A stretch of 64,000 nucleotides of DNA, taken from assembly GCF_002994745.2 (NCBI RefSeq), contig NC_037092.1, positions 22,841,001 through 22,905,000 of the forward strand, read 5' to 3'. Origin of the DNA: Rosa chinensis (taxonomy: Eukaryota; Streptophyta; Magnoliopsida; Rosales; Rosaceae). The notes beneath the pieces were generated by a model. It had not been told where the DNA came from. It saw nothing but the letters and a program-made list of their open reading frames with translations, and searched no databases. This document shows positions 33,425 through 45,420 of the stretch, in pieces (position 1 is the first letter of the stretch; each line of letters starts with the position of its first letter). The translations under genes and the position numbers were made by a program.

Positions 33425-34473
33425 ATGAGTTACCTGAACAAGTTGAACTTTGTTCCACTAGAGACAACTGGTGCAGGAAACCATAGGTAGGTCCGAGATG
33501 TGCGCCAACATCTTAAGGCTGATGGACTTCTGGAAGCCATCCAAGAGCCTAGTCAGAACGTGCTCTCCATTGAGCAAGCTACTGCTTTTGAAGCAAATCA
33601 AGCTAAAGCCATCATTCTCATGACAAGGCACATGAATGACGCGCTCCAAAGTGAATACCTCAATGAGGAAGACCCAAGAAAGCTATGGGTTGAACTTGAG
33701 CAGCGATTTGGCAACGTTCGTGACTCCCTGCTTCGTGATTTAGAAGTGCGATGGCATAGCCTCCGCTTCTGTGATTTCAAGTCTGTGCTTGATTATAGCT
33801 CGGAAGCTCTTCGTATCAAGTCTCTGATGGAGTTTTGTGGCCAAACCATAACTGATACGATGTTGATCGAGAAGAAGACTCTCTCTACCTTCCCCGTCTC
33901 TGCCCTGATGATTTCAAAGAATTATAGGATTGATGTGAAAGCAGGACGTATCACGAGGTTTCATGAGCTTATTAGAGCCATGAACGTAGCTGAAAAGCAC
34001 GACAACATACTTGTGAAGAACTATAATGCTAGACCCGTGGGAACTAAGTCTATTCCGGAGTCTAACTATAGTCGCGCCCCCAAGGGAGGACACAAGGAGT
34101 GAAAGCCTAAGAGTATGAACAATTCTGGACGTTCTGGTCCATATTCTCGCCCTAAAGAGGAAGAAAATCGCCAAAAGAGGCGTGCACTGAACCATGGGGT
34201 CAACGTGTGAAGAGAGAGAGAAGTCGTCCAAATCATGCATCAAAAGCATCTCGATCAAGGGAGCCTGACCATAAAGATGTTTGTCTTCGATGTGAATCAA
34301 GTGGACATTGGGCAAAGAAGTGTACTGCATCCCAGAATGTTGCAAACGCATACAAGACGTATCGTGAAGCAAGGGAGGTAAATTACATGGAACAAGAAGA
34401 TCAAGATGGCGATCTCGATCTAAGGGTGGAAGATTACAAGGATCAAGACCGAGAAACTGGCGATTTTGATTAA
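33425..34473 (+). pseudogene. gag of copia 2 (broken)
   Basis: ATG at 33425 (MSYLNKLNFVPLETTGAGNH) hits TAG at 33488 after 21 codons; the same frame then continues from 33491 to 34102 with the UBN2-type gag body (AIILMTRHMNDALQSEYLNE, LWVELEQRFG). Stops follow at 34100 and near 34208. The nucleocapsid part lies in a shifted frame (34207..34473) with the CCHC knuckle CLRCESSGHWAKKC. Gag forms the virus-like particle of the element; this copy cannot make one. Confidence 0.85.
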
Positions 34474-34833
34474 GTCTTTTTATTTTCCAAGAGATGTAGG
34501 CAATTGCCATATTACTTTTGTAGTAAATGCCAATGATATTAGTCTTTCTTCAAAGTAGGCGTACTCAATGTAAGTGTGATGTCTAGGAAGGTTTTGAGAT
34601 AAGTGGTACTTAAGCGAGCTTTGCTCCATCGACATCTCTCTACTCACCTGGTCACATTTACATTGGAATTACTTAAAGGAGTTAGACGACTACCATTGTT
34701 TTGCATTAACTAGTTTATTGGATTAGATTTCCTTTGGTTAAACAAACGATGATGTAATTTCGTTTGGCTTATTAATAAAAGTTGAGTTCTCTTCATTATG
34801 ACTCCTTTTTAATTACGAGCTTTTCTTTTAGGA

Positions 34834-37800
34834 ATGGATGAACTACAATGTCTTCCGGATAGTGCGACTATGCACACCATTCTACGACATAGGCAATTAT
34901 TCGTAGAGATGTTGCCTACATATTCCTCTGTGACTACGATGGCTGGGCCATCCAGTTTAGTTCAAGGACATGGAATGGCCCAATTCCTTTTGCCCAATGG
35001 CACCTTGATTAAAGTCACTGAAGCTCTCTACGCTCCTAAGGCAAATCGAACCTTATTGAGCTTTAAAGATATAAGAGCCAACGGATTCCATGAGGAAACG
35101 CATAGTGAGAACGGAATAGAATTCCTTTGCATTACCTCTAATGATTGCGGACAGAAGCGCATCTTAGAGAAACTTATGTGTCAATCTAGTGGACTTTATG
35201 TCACTACAATTCGACCTATTGAATCTAATAATGTCATCAGAGAAGATCTCTTTGATTCTGACACATATTGGCTTTGGCATAACCGACTAGGACATCCTGG
35301 TCGTGATATGATGCTCCGTATACTTAAGACTTCACACGGGCATCCTTTCTTCAGAGTGAGAAGAAGCAAGAATCAAAAATTGATTCCAAGACTTAGCAAG
35401 ACCGCAAAAATTGCAGCTTTTGGCGCTGCTGCAGTCTTGGGCCGCCTCTGTCCCTAGTGATGACACTATATATGGCGCCAACCATGAGCATGACACCATG
35501 GTTGCTCCTCCTAGTGGCCATGACGCCACACAAACCAATTTCCATGGCTCTAACGCCATAATGGGAGATGTAGTCACACACTTTACTTCTAATAGCCCAC
35601 ATACGCTCAGGCCAGACCAAAATCCTCTTTGGTTGCCTCCAAGGCCCCTCGCTCATTTTGCAAAGCCTGTTCCTTAGGGAAATTAGGACCGAGACCATCC
35701 TAGGCAAAGGATCCTAAAATACTCATTCCGTTCTTACAGAGAATCCAAGGAGATAGCTGTGGACCAATTCAACCATTATGCGGACCTTTTAAATACTTTA
35801 TGGTATTGGTTGATGCGTCGACACACATGTCGCGATGTTGTCCACTCGAAATGCTGCTTATGCTAAACTCCTCACCCAGCTTATCCGTCTACTGGCTCAC
35901 TACCCTGACCATCCTATTAAGTCCATTCGACTTGATAATGCTGGGGAGTTTACATCGAAAACGTTCGATGACTATTGCATGTCACTGGTTATTGATGTAG
36001 AGCATTCAGTTCCCCATGTTCATACCCAAAATGGTCTCGCAGAAGCCGCTATCAAGCGACTACAAATGATAGCGCGGACATTGGTTATGCGCACCAATCT
36101 CCCTGTTTCTACTTGGGGATATGCAATATTGCATGCAGCAACGCTGATTCGTCTACGACCCACTGCAACCCAATCTTACTCTTCTTTACAGCTAGTGACT
36201 GGATACGAGCCTGATATCTAGCATTTACGCATTTTTGGGTGTGCCATCTATGAGCCTATTACGCCGCCACAGTGTACTAAGATGGGTCCACAACGACGAA
36301 TGGGCATCTTTGTTGGCTATGAATCTCCAACTATTGTCCGCTCTCTTGAACCCTTAACAGGTGATCTCTTTACCGCTAGATTTGCGTATTGTCACTTTGA
36401 TGAGACAGTCTTCCCATCGTTAGGGGGAGATAAGAACACAGATGTTCCACAGGAACTACAGGAATTGTCGTGGTCTGTCCCCACTATGTCTCATCTCGAT
36501 CCCCGTACCGCACAGTCTGAACTTGAAGTACGACGAATAATCGAGCTCCAGAACGTAGCAGATACTCTGCCTGATGCTTTTTCTGATGTTGCCAAAGTGA
36601 CGAGATCACACATACCTGCTGCAAACTTTCCTGCAAGGATCAATGTTCCGAATACTGGACATCACGCCACTCCGATGACACCAGGAGATGGCGCCATTGC
36701 CCAGCATGGCAATGATGTGGCGTCTATAGCCGCAGGTCCCCCAAGGAAGCGCGGTAGACCAATTGGTTCGAAGGATACTCGCCCTAGAAAGAGAGCGAAT
36801 GATGCACAAACAAATCCTTTGATCATCGATACTCAAAATCCGTCCCATGAGAATGTTCCGTATTATGGTTATGTCCAAGACACATCATTGGGGGACGCCT
36901 CAATGTTAGAACCTATCCCTGAGAACGTTGAGATCTCTGTAAACTACACTAGTGTACATGGGACGTGGGAAAGAAACTCCATCATCATTGATGATGTATT
37001 CGCGTATTCAGTGGTGCGTGAGATTATTGAGACCGATGACATCGAACCACGCTCCGTTCATGAATGCCAACGTAGAGCTGATTGGCCAAAATGGAAAGAT
37101 GCGATCCAGGCAGAACTTGATTCTCTAGCGAAAAGAAAGGTATTTGGTAAAGTTGTACCAATATCGCCCAACACCAAACCAGTTGGTCACAAATGGGTAT
37201 TCGTTAGAAAGCATAATGAGAAAAACGAGATTGTAAGATACAAAGCACGCCTTGTGGCGCAAGGCTTCTCACAACGCCCTGGAATCGACTACGAGGAGAC
37301 CTATTCTCATGTAATGGACGTCATTACGTTCCACTACCTTGTCAGTTTGGTAGTTTCCGAAAAAATGAACATGCAGCTTATAGATGTGGTTACTGCGTAT
37401 CTATATGGGGATCTAGATACGGAAATATACATGAAGATTCCAGATAGAATTCAGTTACCAAAATCAAGTAGCTCTAAACCACGGAGCGCATTTGCGATTA
37501 GATTGAAACGTTCACTATATGGATTGAAACAATCCGGACGGATGTGGTATAACCGTCTAAGTGACTACTTGATTGGAAAGGGATATGTCAACAATGAACT
37601 ATGCCCATGTGTGTTCATAAAAAGGACAAGTTCCGGATTTGCAATAGTAGCGGTTTATGTTGATGACATGAACATAATTGGCACCCTTAAAGAGTTAAGG
37701 GAAACCGCTGAACAATTGAAATCCGAGTTTGAGATGAAAGATCTCAGGAAAACACGGTTTGCCTCAGTTTAGAACTTGAGCACCGTAGAGATGGTATCCT

Positions 37801-38597
37801 GATTCATCAATCATCTTATACCCAAAAGATGCTTAGGCGTTTCAACACTGATAAGATTAAGCCTTCAAGCACCCCAATGGTCGTCCGTAGTCTTGATCTA
37901 AAGAAGGATCCATTCCGTCCAAAAGATGACGACGAAGAAGTGCTAGAGGCAGAAGTGCCCTATCTAAGTGCAATAGGCGCATTGTTGTACTTAGCATAAT
38001 GTACAAGACCGGATATCTCATTCGCTGTGAACTTTCTAGCTAGATATAGCTCTGCGCCAACACGACGCCATTGGACTGGTGTTAAAGATATCTTTCGATA
38101 CCTAAGTGGTACGAGCGATATGGGCTTGTTCTATCCCTATAGAGAGAAGATGGATTCGGACCCATCAAGTGCCAGGGACGCCACACATGGTGGACACCGT
38201 TCCCCCTCCCCAACCCAAAACGATACAAGTGTTTTGGAAGGTTTTTGCTAATGCTGGGTACCTCTCTGACCCACACAAAGGTCGCTCCCAAACTGGTTAT
38301 GTCTTCACCATGGGAAAGACTGCGATATCTTGGAGGTCTACAAAGCATACCTTAGTCGCTACCTCTTCGAATCATGTAGAGATTATTGCTCTTCACGAAG
38401 CAGTTCGTGAATGCATATGGCTTCGATCCATAGTTACGCATGTTCGAAGCAATTGTGGTTTGAAGTCTACCACAGATGAGCCAACGAGCATTTATGAGGA
38501 TAATGCTGCTTGCATTGAACAAATGAAGCAAGACTACATTATAGGCGACAACACCAAGCACATATCGCCTAAATTCTTCTACAATCAGCAACAATAG
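34834..38597 (+). pseudogene. pol of copia 2 (protease, integrase, RT, RNase H; broken)
   Basis: Protease: CLPDSATMHTIL with catalytic Asp near 34862. Pre-integrase zinc region: YWLWHNRLGHPGRDMM near 35270. Integrase core: pieces at 35800..36220 (LDNAGEFTSKTFDDY). Reverse transcriptase: a 496-codon open frame, 36282..37772, with KWVFVRKHNEKNEIVRYKAR, DVVTAYLYGDLDTEIYM, YGLKQSGRMWYNRL and the catalytic box YVDDMN. RNase H: 38106..38597 (GRSQTGYVFTMGKTAISW). Frameshifts and stops separate these parts, and the second integrase zinc pair is missing, replaced by an Ala-rich stretch near 35400. Confidence 0.88.
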
Positions 38598-38927
38598 AAG
38601 CTCCTCAAGATCAAAGTGAACCAAGTTCGATCTGAGGACAATGAGGCAGACTTGTTTACTAAGTCATTTCCCAAATCCACGTTCGAGAAACATGTGGCAA
38701 GAATTGGCTTGCGGAAATTATCTGAACTCCCATGCTAGTAGTCATCAGGGGGAGGCACAGACATCAAGGGGAGATGTCTACATGTTCGTCTCGAATCGTG
38801 AAGGGTGTGTTGTGCTCTTTTTCCCCTTCGACCGAGGTTATTTTTTTCCCACTGGGTTTTTGTTACTCGGCAAGGTTTTTAACGAGGCAACGAGAAAAGC
38901 ACCACGTTTGGACAACACAAGGGGGAG

Positions 38928-39127
38928 TGTTTAAGGATATCTCTATTTGTGTTTGGCCCAAACTCTAGGTTACTTGACCTAGTGGTAATAGAGTTTAATT
39001 AGAAGAATCTAGAGATTATCTTTCCTTATATGATTCTAACTCTATGCATTGTAATCCTCTATATAAAGCCCCTATTATCAATGAGAATATACATCAAATT
39101 CCTCTCAATTACCATTTCCCTAAAACA
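38928..39127 (+). repeat. 3' LTR of copia 2
   Basis: 200 bp, TGTTTAAGGATATC to CCCTAAAACA, preceded by the purine-rich tract ACACAAGGGGGAG (38915..38927). Confidence 0.92.
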
Positions 39128-39417
39128 GTTTGCTTCGATTTTTAATCAACTCTATTTGTTACCTCAGAATTGTTTTTTTTTTTGTTCTAAATACACCACA
39201 TTAGTTACCAAAATATCAATTGAAAAGAAAATATTTGAAAATATAAATCAGTAAATTAATTTTTTTAGGCTTGATCATATTAACCTAATTAATTTATACA
39301 GTATATATTACTATGCGACAAATACACGAGTATACCTTTCAAAACCAACAATGTGTATATTGCATATATGAAGTGATGTGGATCTTTCAAAAGCGATATG
39401 AAGTTGGAAAATGAATT

Positions 39418-39542
39418 TAGAGAAACCGACCGTTGGATGGGAAGATTGGAATATTTCATGGTTTTTATAAAAAAAACTCAATCAATTTCTTATTCATTTC
39501 GACTTCTATCCACTAGGTCAAATATAGTTACGTTTATACCCT

Positions 39543-39584
<42 letters not shown>

Positions 39585-39711
39585 CCTCAAAGGGCAACCC
39601 CATTAAGACATAAAACTGGGAAAACCGACCGTAGGATGAGACGATTAGAATATTTTATACCTATTGCAAAAAAATCACAAATTTCGTTATTGCTTTGCCT
39701 TCCATCCATTT
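39418..39711. repeat. Degenerate tandem repeat of about 195 bp with TA microsatellite
   Basis: AAACCGACCGTTGGATG (39421) recurs as AAACCGACCGTAGGATG (39619), each followed by GGAATATTT or AGAATATTT and a TTTATACC stretch. A (TA)n run at 39546..39580 lies between. Confidence 0.6.
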
Positions 39712-41140
39712 GGTCAACCGATTATACGCTTATGCTTCCCTAAGAGAAGCTGAAACACAAGGGGATAAAATTTCCTAAATTATTACATTGGTTAATATAG
39801 GTGATACCCACGAGAGTGTGAGAGCTGACAGCTCGGAAAAAGAAGTTGCGGGTGAGCAATTATGTGCATATTAGTTTTATGTGGTATTTAGGGTTTAGGA
39901 TTGACCTAGTAGATCAAGACCCAAACGACGACGAAAATAGCTGAAATTTTCACCATAACCATTTCTTCTTATCATGATAACTTCTAACGGTCGATTTTGA
40001 TAAAATCTATTTCTCCCACCTTGTTGCTTATGGAAGGTATATTTTTTAATACAACTAATAAATAAATTACACCACATTAGTAGGCAAATAAGAATTTTGT
40101 GTGATTTAAAAAATCGAAACTGAAAATCGATAAATTTGACATCACCCATCTACTTATAGGGCATTAACAGGTATTGTGTAAACAAAATAACCTAGTACGC
40201 TGTTATTTTGACATCAAACAAAGCGGTCAACCATTTATACGCTTATACCTCCCTAAGGAGATCTGAACCACGAAGACATAAACTTTCTAAAATTTTTACA
40301 TTGGTTAATATAGCTCATACACATGAGAGTGTGAGAGCTGACAGATCGAAAAAAGAAGTTGCGAGTGAGCGGTTATATACATGTTAGTTTTATGTGGGGT
40401 TTAGGGTTGACATAGTATATAGATCAAGACCCAAACGACGACAAAAATAGCTGAAATTTTGACCATAACCATTTTTTCTTATCATGATAACATTCAAGGG
40501 TCGATTTTGATAAAATCTATTTCGTCCACCTTGTTGCTTATGGAAGGTATATTTTTTTATACAACTAATAAACAAATTACACCACATTAGTAGGCATATA
40601 AGGATTTTGTGCGATTCAAAAAATCGAAACTGGAAATCAATAAAATTGACATCACCCATCTATTTATAGAGTATTAATATGTACTATATATCAAAATTAA
40701 CCAGATCCGTCGTCATTTCACATCAAACAAGGCAATTAATCCTCTATATACTTATACTTCCTAAGAGCAGCTGAACTATAAGGACATAAACTTTCTGAAA
40801 TTTTTACATTGATTGATACAGCTAATACCCATGAGAGTGTGAGAGCTAACAGATTGAAAAAAGAAGTTGCGAGTGAGCGGTTATGTGCATATTAGTTTTA
40901 TATGGTATTTAGGGTTTAGGGTTGACCTCGTAGATCAAGACCCAGACAAAGACGAAAATAGCTGAAATTTTGACCATAACCTTTTCTTATTATCATGATA
41001 ACATCCAACGGTCGATTTTGATAAATTCAATTTCCTCCACCTTGTTCCTCATGGAAGGTATACTTTTTGGAATACAACTAATAAACAAGTTAGACCACAA
41101 TAGTAGGCATGTAAGGATTTTATGCGATCACACCACAAGT
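39712..41140. repeat. Three tandem copies of a 510-bp non-coding unit
   Basis: AGATCAAGACCCAAACGACG occurs at 39911, 40421 and (diverged) 40932, giving a period of 510-511 bp. Each unit contains ACCATAACCATTTCTTCTTA, TATCATGATAACAT, ACGGTCGATTTTGATAAA and CATGAGAGTGTGAGAGCT. No conserved ORF exists; an antisense frame of about 85 codons in units 1 and 2 is not kept in unit 3. Confidence 0.85.
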
Positions 41141-42536
41141 CCTTATCAGTAAAGCAAGGAGTCCTTTTTCGAAAGGCAAAGAAAAGAATCTGGTAATGAG
41201 GTTGGTGCTCTCCTCGTCCATAACGTTTGATTCATAAGTCAGGTCAAGAGATACCCCGACGACTACACCGCAAGGTGTTGGCACGCTCAGACATTCAAAA
41301 AGAGACAGTTTGCACGCAGACTGATTTTGGAGCCAAACACTTCCAATAAGTCAACCATAGTGAATTTAAAATCACTAGCACTAAAACAAAATTTTTCAAT
41401 ATTGGTGCACTTTTTATGATCATTCACCATTCTTATAGGGTCCAACTCAATTATGCATGTACAAAAACCCGCAAGCCAAGATTTTCGCGGTTAGTTGTTC
41501 TAAAAATTAAACTAATAAATTAGAACAAAAATAATGAACAAGTCAACATCCATTTAAAAAAATTAATTGAACAATTCATTTTCCATTTCTTTTTATGTTA
41601 TGTTCCGTTTAGAACAATAACCAACAAGTTTTTCTGAGCAACCAACAAAATTTGAGGTAACAAAAAAATTAATTAATTAATTAACAAAAAAAGGGCTCAC
41701 CCTCGCCTACATTGCCTTACTCACTGCACTAATGTTGTCAGTTCTAAATTAGCCTACAAATTTTGGGAAAAAAATTTATCCAGCTAATTCGGGATTTCGA
41801 AAATCAATAAGATATTCGAGAAAAATTTTAAAAAATATTTACACAGTGGAATCCTCAATTTAAGGATGGCATAATTAAGTACGTGACACGAAAAGTTTGT
41901 AGAAATTTTTAAGGAATTATTTGGACACCCAAGACATTTATTATGAATTTCTGAAATTTAAAATTATAGAAATTCATTTTTTTAAAAAAGATTATTGCGG
42001 TGCAATCTGGCCTTTGAAATTAACCACCACTTCATCGGAGCAGTCAAAAACCATTTAGATGAGGACCTATATAAAAGCCAGATCAGACACACGATCAACT
42101 CTCAGCGACCCGTTTTGGCGACCCGGCAACCCGAGAAGACGACCCCTCCGCAACTTCTCTTTCCGGCGACGAAAAGGCGGCAAACCAGTACCTTTCGGCT
42201 CCTACCTTCATCGTCGACCTCCTGGTGGTCTTGGATCATCCATTCGTCGGATGAGGAAGAAGAATCAAAATTAGAAAGTGTGGGGACGGTGGGGTTCTCC
42301 GGCGATTCTTCTGCTTTTCGGCAGCTCTGGCGACGTGTTGAGTTGCATGAGGTAGGAAAAATACTCCTCTTGTCGTAGTCTATGTCATTGTATTATCATG
42401 CTTCGAGTTCGATCGAGTTTGGATCAATCTTGTTTTGGTATGTTTCTGATGCCGACGCGGCTGTTGTCACCGGTGGCTGTTCTGAGTTCATTCCCGAAAT
42501 GATGATCATCATTCTAGCTAGAACACTAATCAGTGT
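41141..42536. other. Unassigned AT-rich interval ending in a promoter-like, GC-rich stretch
   Basis: 41141..42000 shows no gene or repeat I can name. 42060..42530 changes character: TATATAAAAG at 42069, then about 300 bp of GC-rich, CGGCGACC-containing sequence with open frames but no good ATG, then CATGAGGTAGGAA, which could be a splice donor (near 42348). It may be the promoter and first exon of a gene or element whose remainder is lost. Confidence 0.25.
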
Positions 42537-42906
42537 CTGGAGGCTTGCTTTATTGGATCGTAATGACAAAAGCATTTCTCAACTTTATAAGGTACAGTAA
42601 TGTTGATCATCCAACAGGACCAACACTAATGATTTCATGAATATGAGCATTCCAAACAATGCTCCAATAGTTTAAATTACAGGTGGAGTATCATTCAGGT
42701 GAGCTCAAAGCTAAAGTCACTACAGGAACCAAAAATATCAAGACACTGGTAACAAGGCAACACCTAACAGATATCTAAAAACTAAAGCAACCAGTAATTC
42801 CATAAAAACGAAAAACAATTATCAAACACTAACCAGCAGGTCCATGCAGACCATCCCACAAAGATCTATTGTTAATCCATCATAATCTAACTACTACTTA
42901 TGTGCT

Positions 42907-43707
42907 TCAGTCTTTTCTAGCCACGATCTTGAACTTCCCAGATTCTTGTCGCTGCAAATAGAAACAAAACTCATTTAGGAAAACCCCATCAACACTTAAT
43001 AACTAAACTAAGCTAAAATCAACTGCAAAAGCAGGAGAACAAGTAGTGATTACAAACAAAAAGTATACCTTTTCCCACAAATCAGTGTGGGTTCTGCAAA
43101 ACCCAGCTATAAAATCACCCTTCCTTCCTTCCCTGTACTCTATGCAAAGATCCTCGTTGAAACCACAAGTCACCTGGAACGCTAAAGGACATTTGATTTC
43201 CGAGCACTGAATTGCACACCCACTTGCACTCTTGCAAACGTAACACCTCTCTTTCCACCTCCTCTTCGGAACCTTTGAGCAATCAATCCCCTCTCGGCCT
43301 TCCGGGTCCTTAAAGAACACCTCAGGAACATAAAGCGCGCACACAATATGTGCCCACCGGCCATCTCCACTTGGCTTCATTGCTCCACCTTTGCCAGGAC
43401 ACAGACAGCAAGAGAAAGACTCATTGGACTGTGAAGCCTCAGAAGAACCGGAGCATTGCGAGCAGAACCAATCCCCCTCTGGAATACCCTTTACAAGGGG
43501 ATTGCCATAGCAGGTAGAATGAACCATCAGATCACACCCATCACAGAACACAATCGAATCCGACGGGTCTCCATCCGTACTCTTACAAACAGCACAAACA
43601 ATCCCATCTTCATCCTCAAACTCTTCCTCGCGGCCCGAATCTTCCGGGCTTTTCTCTGATGCATTTTCACAAACACTTCCCGTGCATTCTTCAAGTTTCT
43701 CCACCAA
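42907..43707 (-). CDS. PHD/ePHD finger protein, copy 3 (5'-truncated)
   Basis: Minus strand, exons 43707..43069 and 42951..42907 (donor GGTATAC, acceptor TTTGCAG), ending SGKFKIVARKD then TGA. The protein has an acidic lead (residues 1-33), a C4HC3 PHD finger at about 34-84 (CAVCKSTDGD to WFCSQC), a Ser-rich linker, and an extended PHD at about 99-210 (CCLCPGKGG, CALYVPEVFF, CYVCKSASGC, CPLAFQVTCG, GFCRTH). All visible zinc ligands are intact. Such modules read histone H3 tails in chromatin complexes. The frame begins at a TTG directly after an in-frame TAA that arises from an extra A in GAGTTAAGAGG. Removing it would restore reading into LVSELDLNLEYKPHLGEE, so the copy has lost its N-terminus. 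Most complete copy of three; probably a pseudogene unless an upstream exon is used. Confidence 0.6.
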
Positions 43708-44033
43708 AGCCTCTTAACTCTTCCCCGAGATGCGGCTTGTACTCAAGATTCAAATCCAACTCCGAAACCAGCTTCTCGGGGACTAAATCCGGCGGAAGCG
43801 CCTACACCCTCTCCTAATGTGTTTATATACCCTTTCCTATAGATTTAGATTCTACGACTCTTGTCGAAATTTTATCATTCTACAACAAGATTTCAATTTT
43901 GTGTTTTGTTAGCTGAACTAACTGGAATATGCTTCTCTGACTTTTAACTTTTAAGTTACAATTTGGGCTATTATCAAACGTCCAAATTTGGCCTAAAATG
44001 CCCACTTATTTTATATATATATATATATATATA
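43708..44033. other. Truncated PHD 5' region, relic copia tail and TA microsatellite
   Basis: 43708..43829 matches the PHD 5' coding flank but ends abruptly at GTTTATATACC. 43835..43990 matches the relic at 11640..11850. A (TA)n run (44012..44033) precedes the foldback MITE. Confidence 0.5.
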
Positions 44034-44433
44034 CAGTTCCTATCCAGAGCGGAGCTCCGCTTTGAAATTAACCTGTGAAGTTCGAGTTTTGGGTCACTTT
44101 TCGGTCGCATATCCACATCTCAACCGTTCAGTTTTTAGGTACTAGTGTATAGATCGTCTCTGCAAATTTTCAGCCAAATTGATGATCGTTAAGGTATCTA
44201 ACTCGCTTAAACCAATGGACGGACTGAATCTGTCAACCTGAACCGTACTAGCTTTAAGGTAGTTATCAATGCCTTAAGGATCATCATTTTGGCTGAAAAT
44301 TTGCAGAGACAATCTATACACTGGTACCTAAAAACTGAACGGTCGAGATGTGGATATGAGACCGAAAAGTGACCAAAAAATCGAACTTCACACGTTAATT
44401 TTCAAAGCGGAGCTCCGCTCTGGATAGGATCTG
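44034..44433. mobile_element. Foldback MITE copy F1 inserted in a TA microsatellite
   Basis: The 400-bp element is largely one inverted repeat: CAGTTCCTATCCAGAGCGGA at the left and TCCGCTCTGGATAGGATCTG at the right, with TATCCACATCTCAACCGTTC and GCAAATTTTCAGCCAAATTG in the arms. It is flanked on both sides by TATATATA, as if it had landed in a TA repeat. Relatives: 48652..49003 and 49042..49440. Confidence 0.8.
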
Positions 44434-45420
44434 TATATATATAGGCAAAATGATTATTTACCCAATTTTAGTTTAAAAATTGCCCACTTGTTCCACCAAA
44501 TATTTTTTAACCCCCTATTTACCCAAAACACTCTAATGGATTATTTCCCTAATACCCAACTAATTCTTTTTTATTCTTTTTTGGGACTTTTTTACCCTCT
44601 CCTTCTTTTTCACTTAGAGGGAAAAGTCATCCTCCACCTTGCCAGCCTCCGGTGACCAGTGGCCGGGTGCCGACTCCAGTGACCGGATTCTGGCAACCGG
44701 TCACCGGAATCGGGAATCTGGCTACCGGATTAGTGTATGGATTTCGGCGTCTGATTTTATTGCCCCCTAATAATACCTAGTAACCATATTATTGTCTCCT
44801 AGTAATCATATTATTGCCCCACAATATTCATATTATTGCCTTCCAATAATCATATTATTGCCTCCCAATAATCATATTATTGCCTCCCAAATTCATATTA
44901 TTTTCGTCCAGTGAATTGTATAAACTCCCAAAACCAAATTGAATACACTACATGGCACAATTGATCATATTATTGCCCCCCACTAATTATATTATTGCCC
45001 CCCAATACTCATATTATTGCCTCCTAATAATCCTATTATTTGCCTCAATAATCATATTGTTGCTCTCAAGTGAGCCAAAATGAATACATTACAGATACAA
45101 AAAAAAAAAAAAAAATCTCAGGATACCGAAAAAAAAAAAAAAAGGTGCTCTGGCCACCCTGAAATTGCTATGGGCACCCACGTCTAAAGCTGATCGTGAT
45201 TTCTCGCCTGTGCTGGTGTAAGAGAGAGATAGGTGATTGTGCTTGGTTGTATTGGAACTCGATTGTGTACGAGAGAAGCATGGGGTTGATATTATCAGTG
45301 TCGGGGCGAGAGACGAAGATGATGGTGGTGGTGGGCAACTCCTCGAAAATCCTCGGGGACTGGAACAACCAATGCCGGAACAATAACAGCTACAATGGTG
45401 AGGCCGTGGAGGTTCGGGAT

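Larger units (their letters stand above)
32273..39127 (+). mobile_element. Ty1/copia retrotransposon 2, complete structure, defective genes
   Basis: Two LTRs (32273..32475 and 38928..39127) start TGTTTAAGGATATC and end CCCTAAAACA. Near-identical flanks GTTTC and GTTTG give the target duplication. The primer-site motif CGTTATCAGCACGAG follows the left LTR, and the polypurine tract ACAAGGGGGAG precedes the right LTR. By eye the LTRs differ by about seven substitutions and a 3-bp indel over 200 bp, so the insertion is fairly recent. Gag and pol are in order (gag, protease, integrase, RT, RNase H) but contain several stops and frameshifts, so it would need helper proteins to move. Confidence 0.93.

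Noticed and set aside
42059..42378. A small protein-coding gene at the TATA-containing GC-rich stretch
   Set aside because: The longest frames lack a convincing ATG and any domain; I kept it only as a promoter-like interval.
43707..43707. Methionine start for PHD copy 3
   Set aside because: The codon is TTG, not ATG, and directly follows an in-frame TAA; the similar open frame in copy 1 shows that it is an internal Leu.
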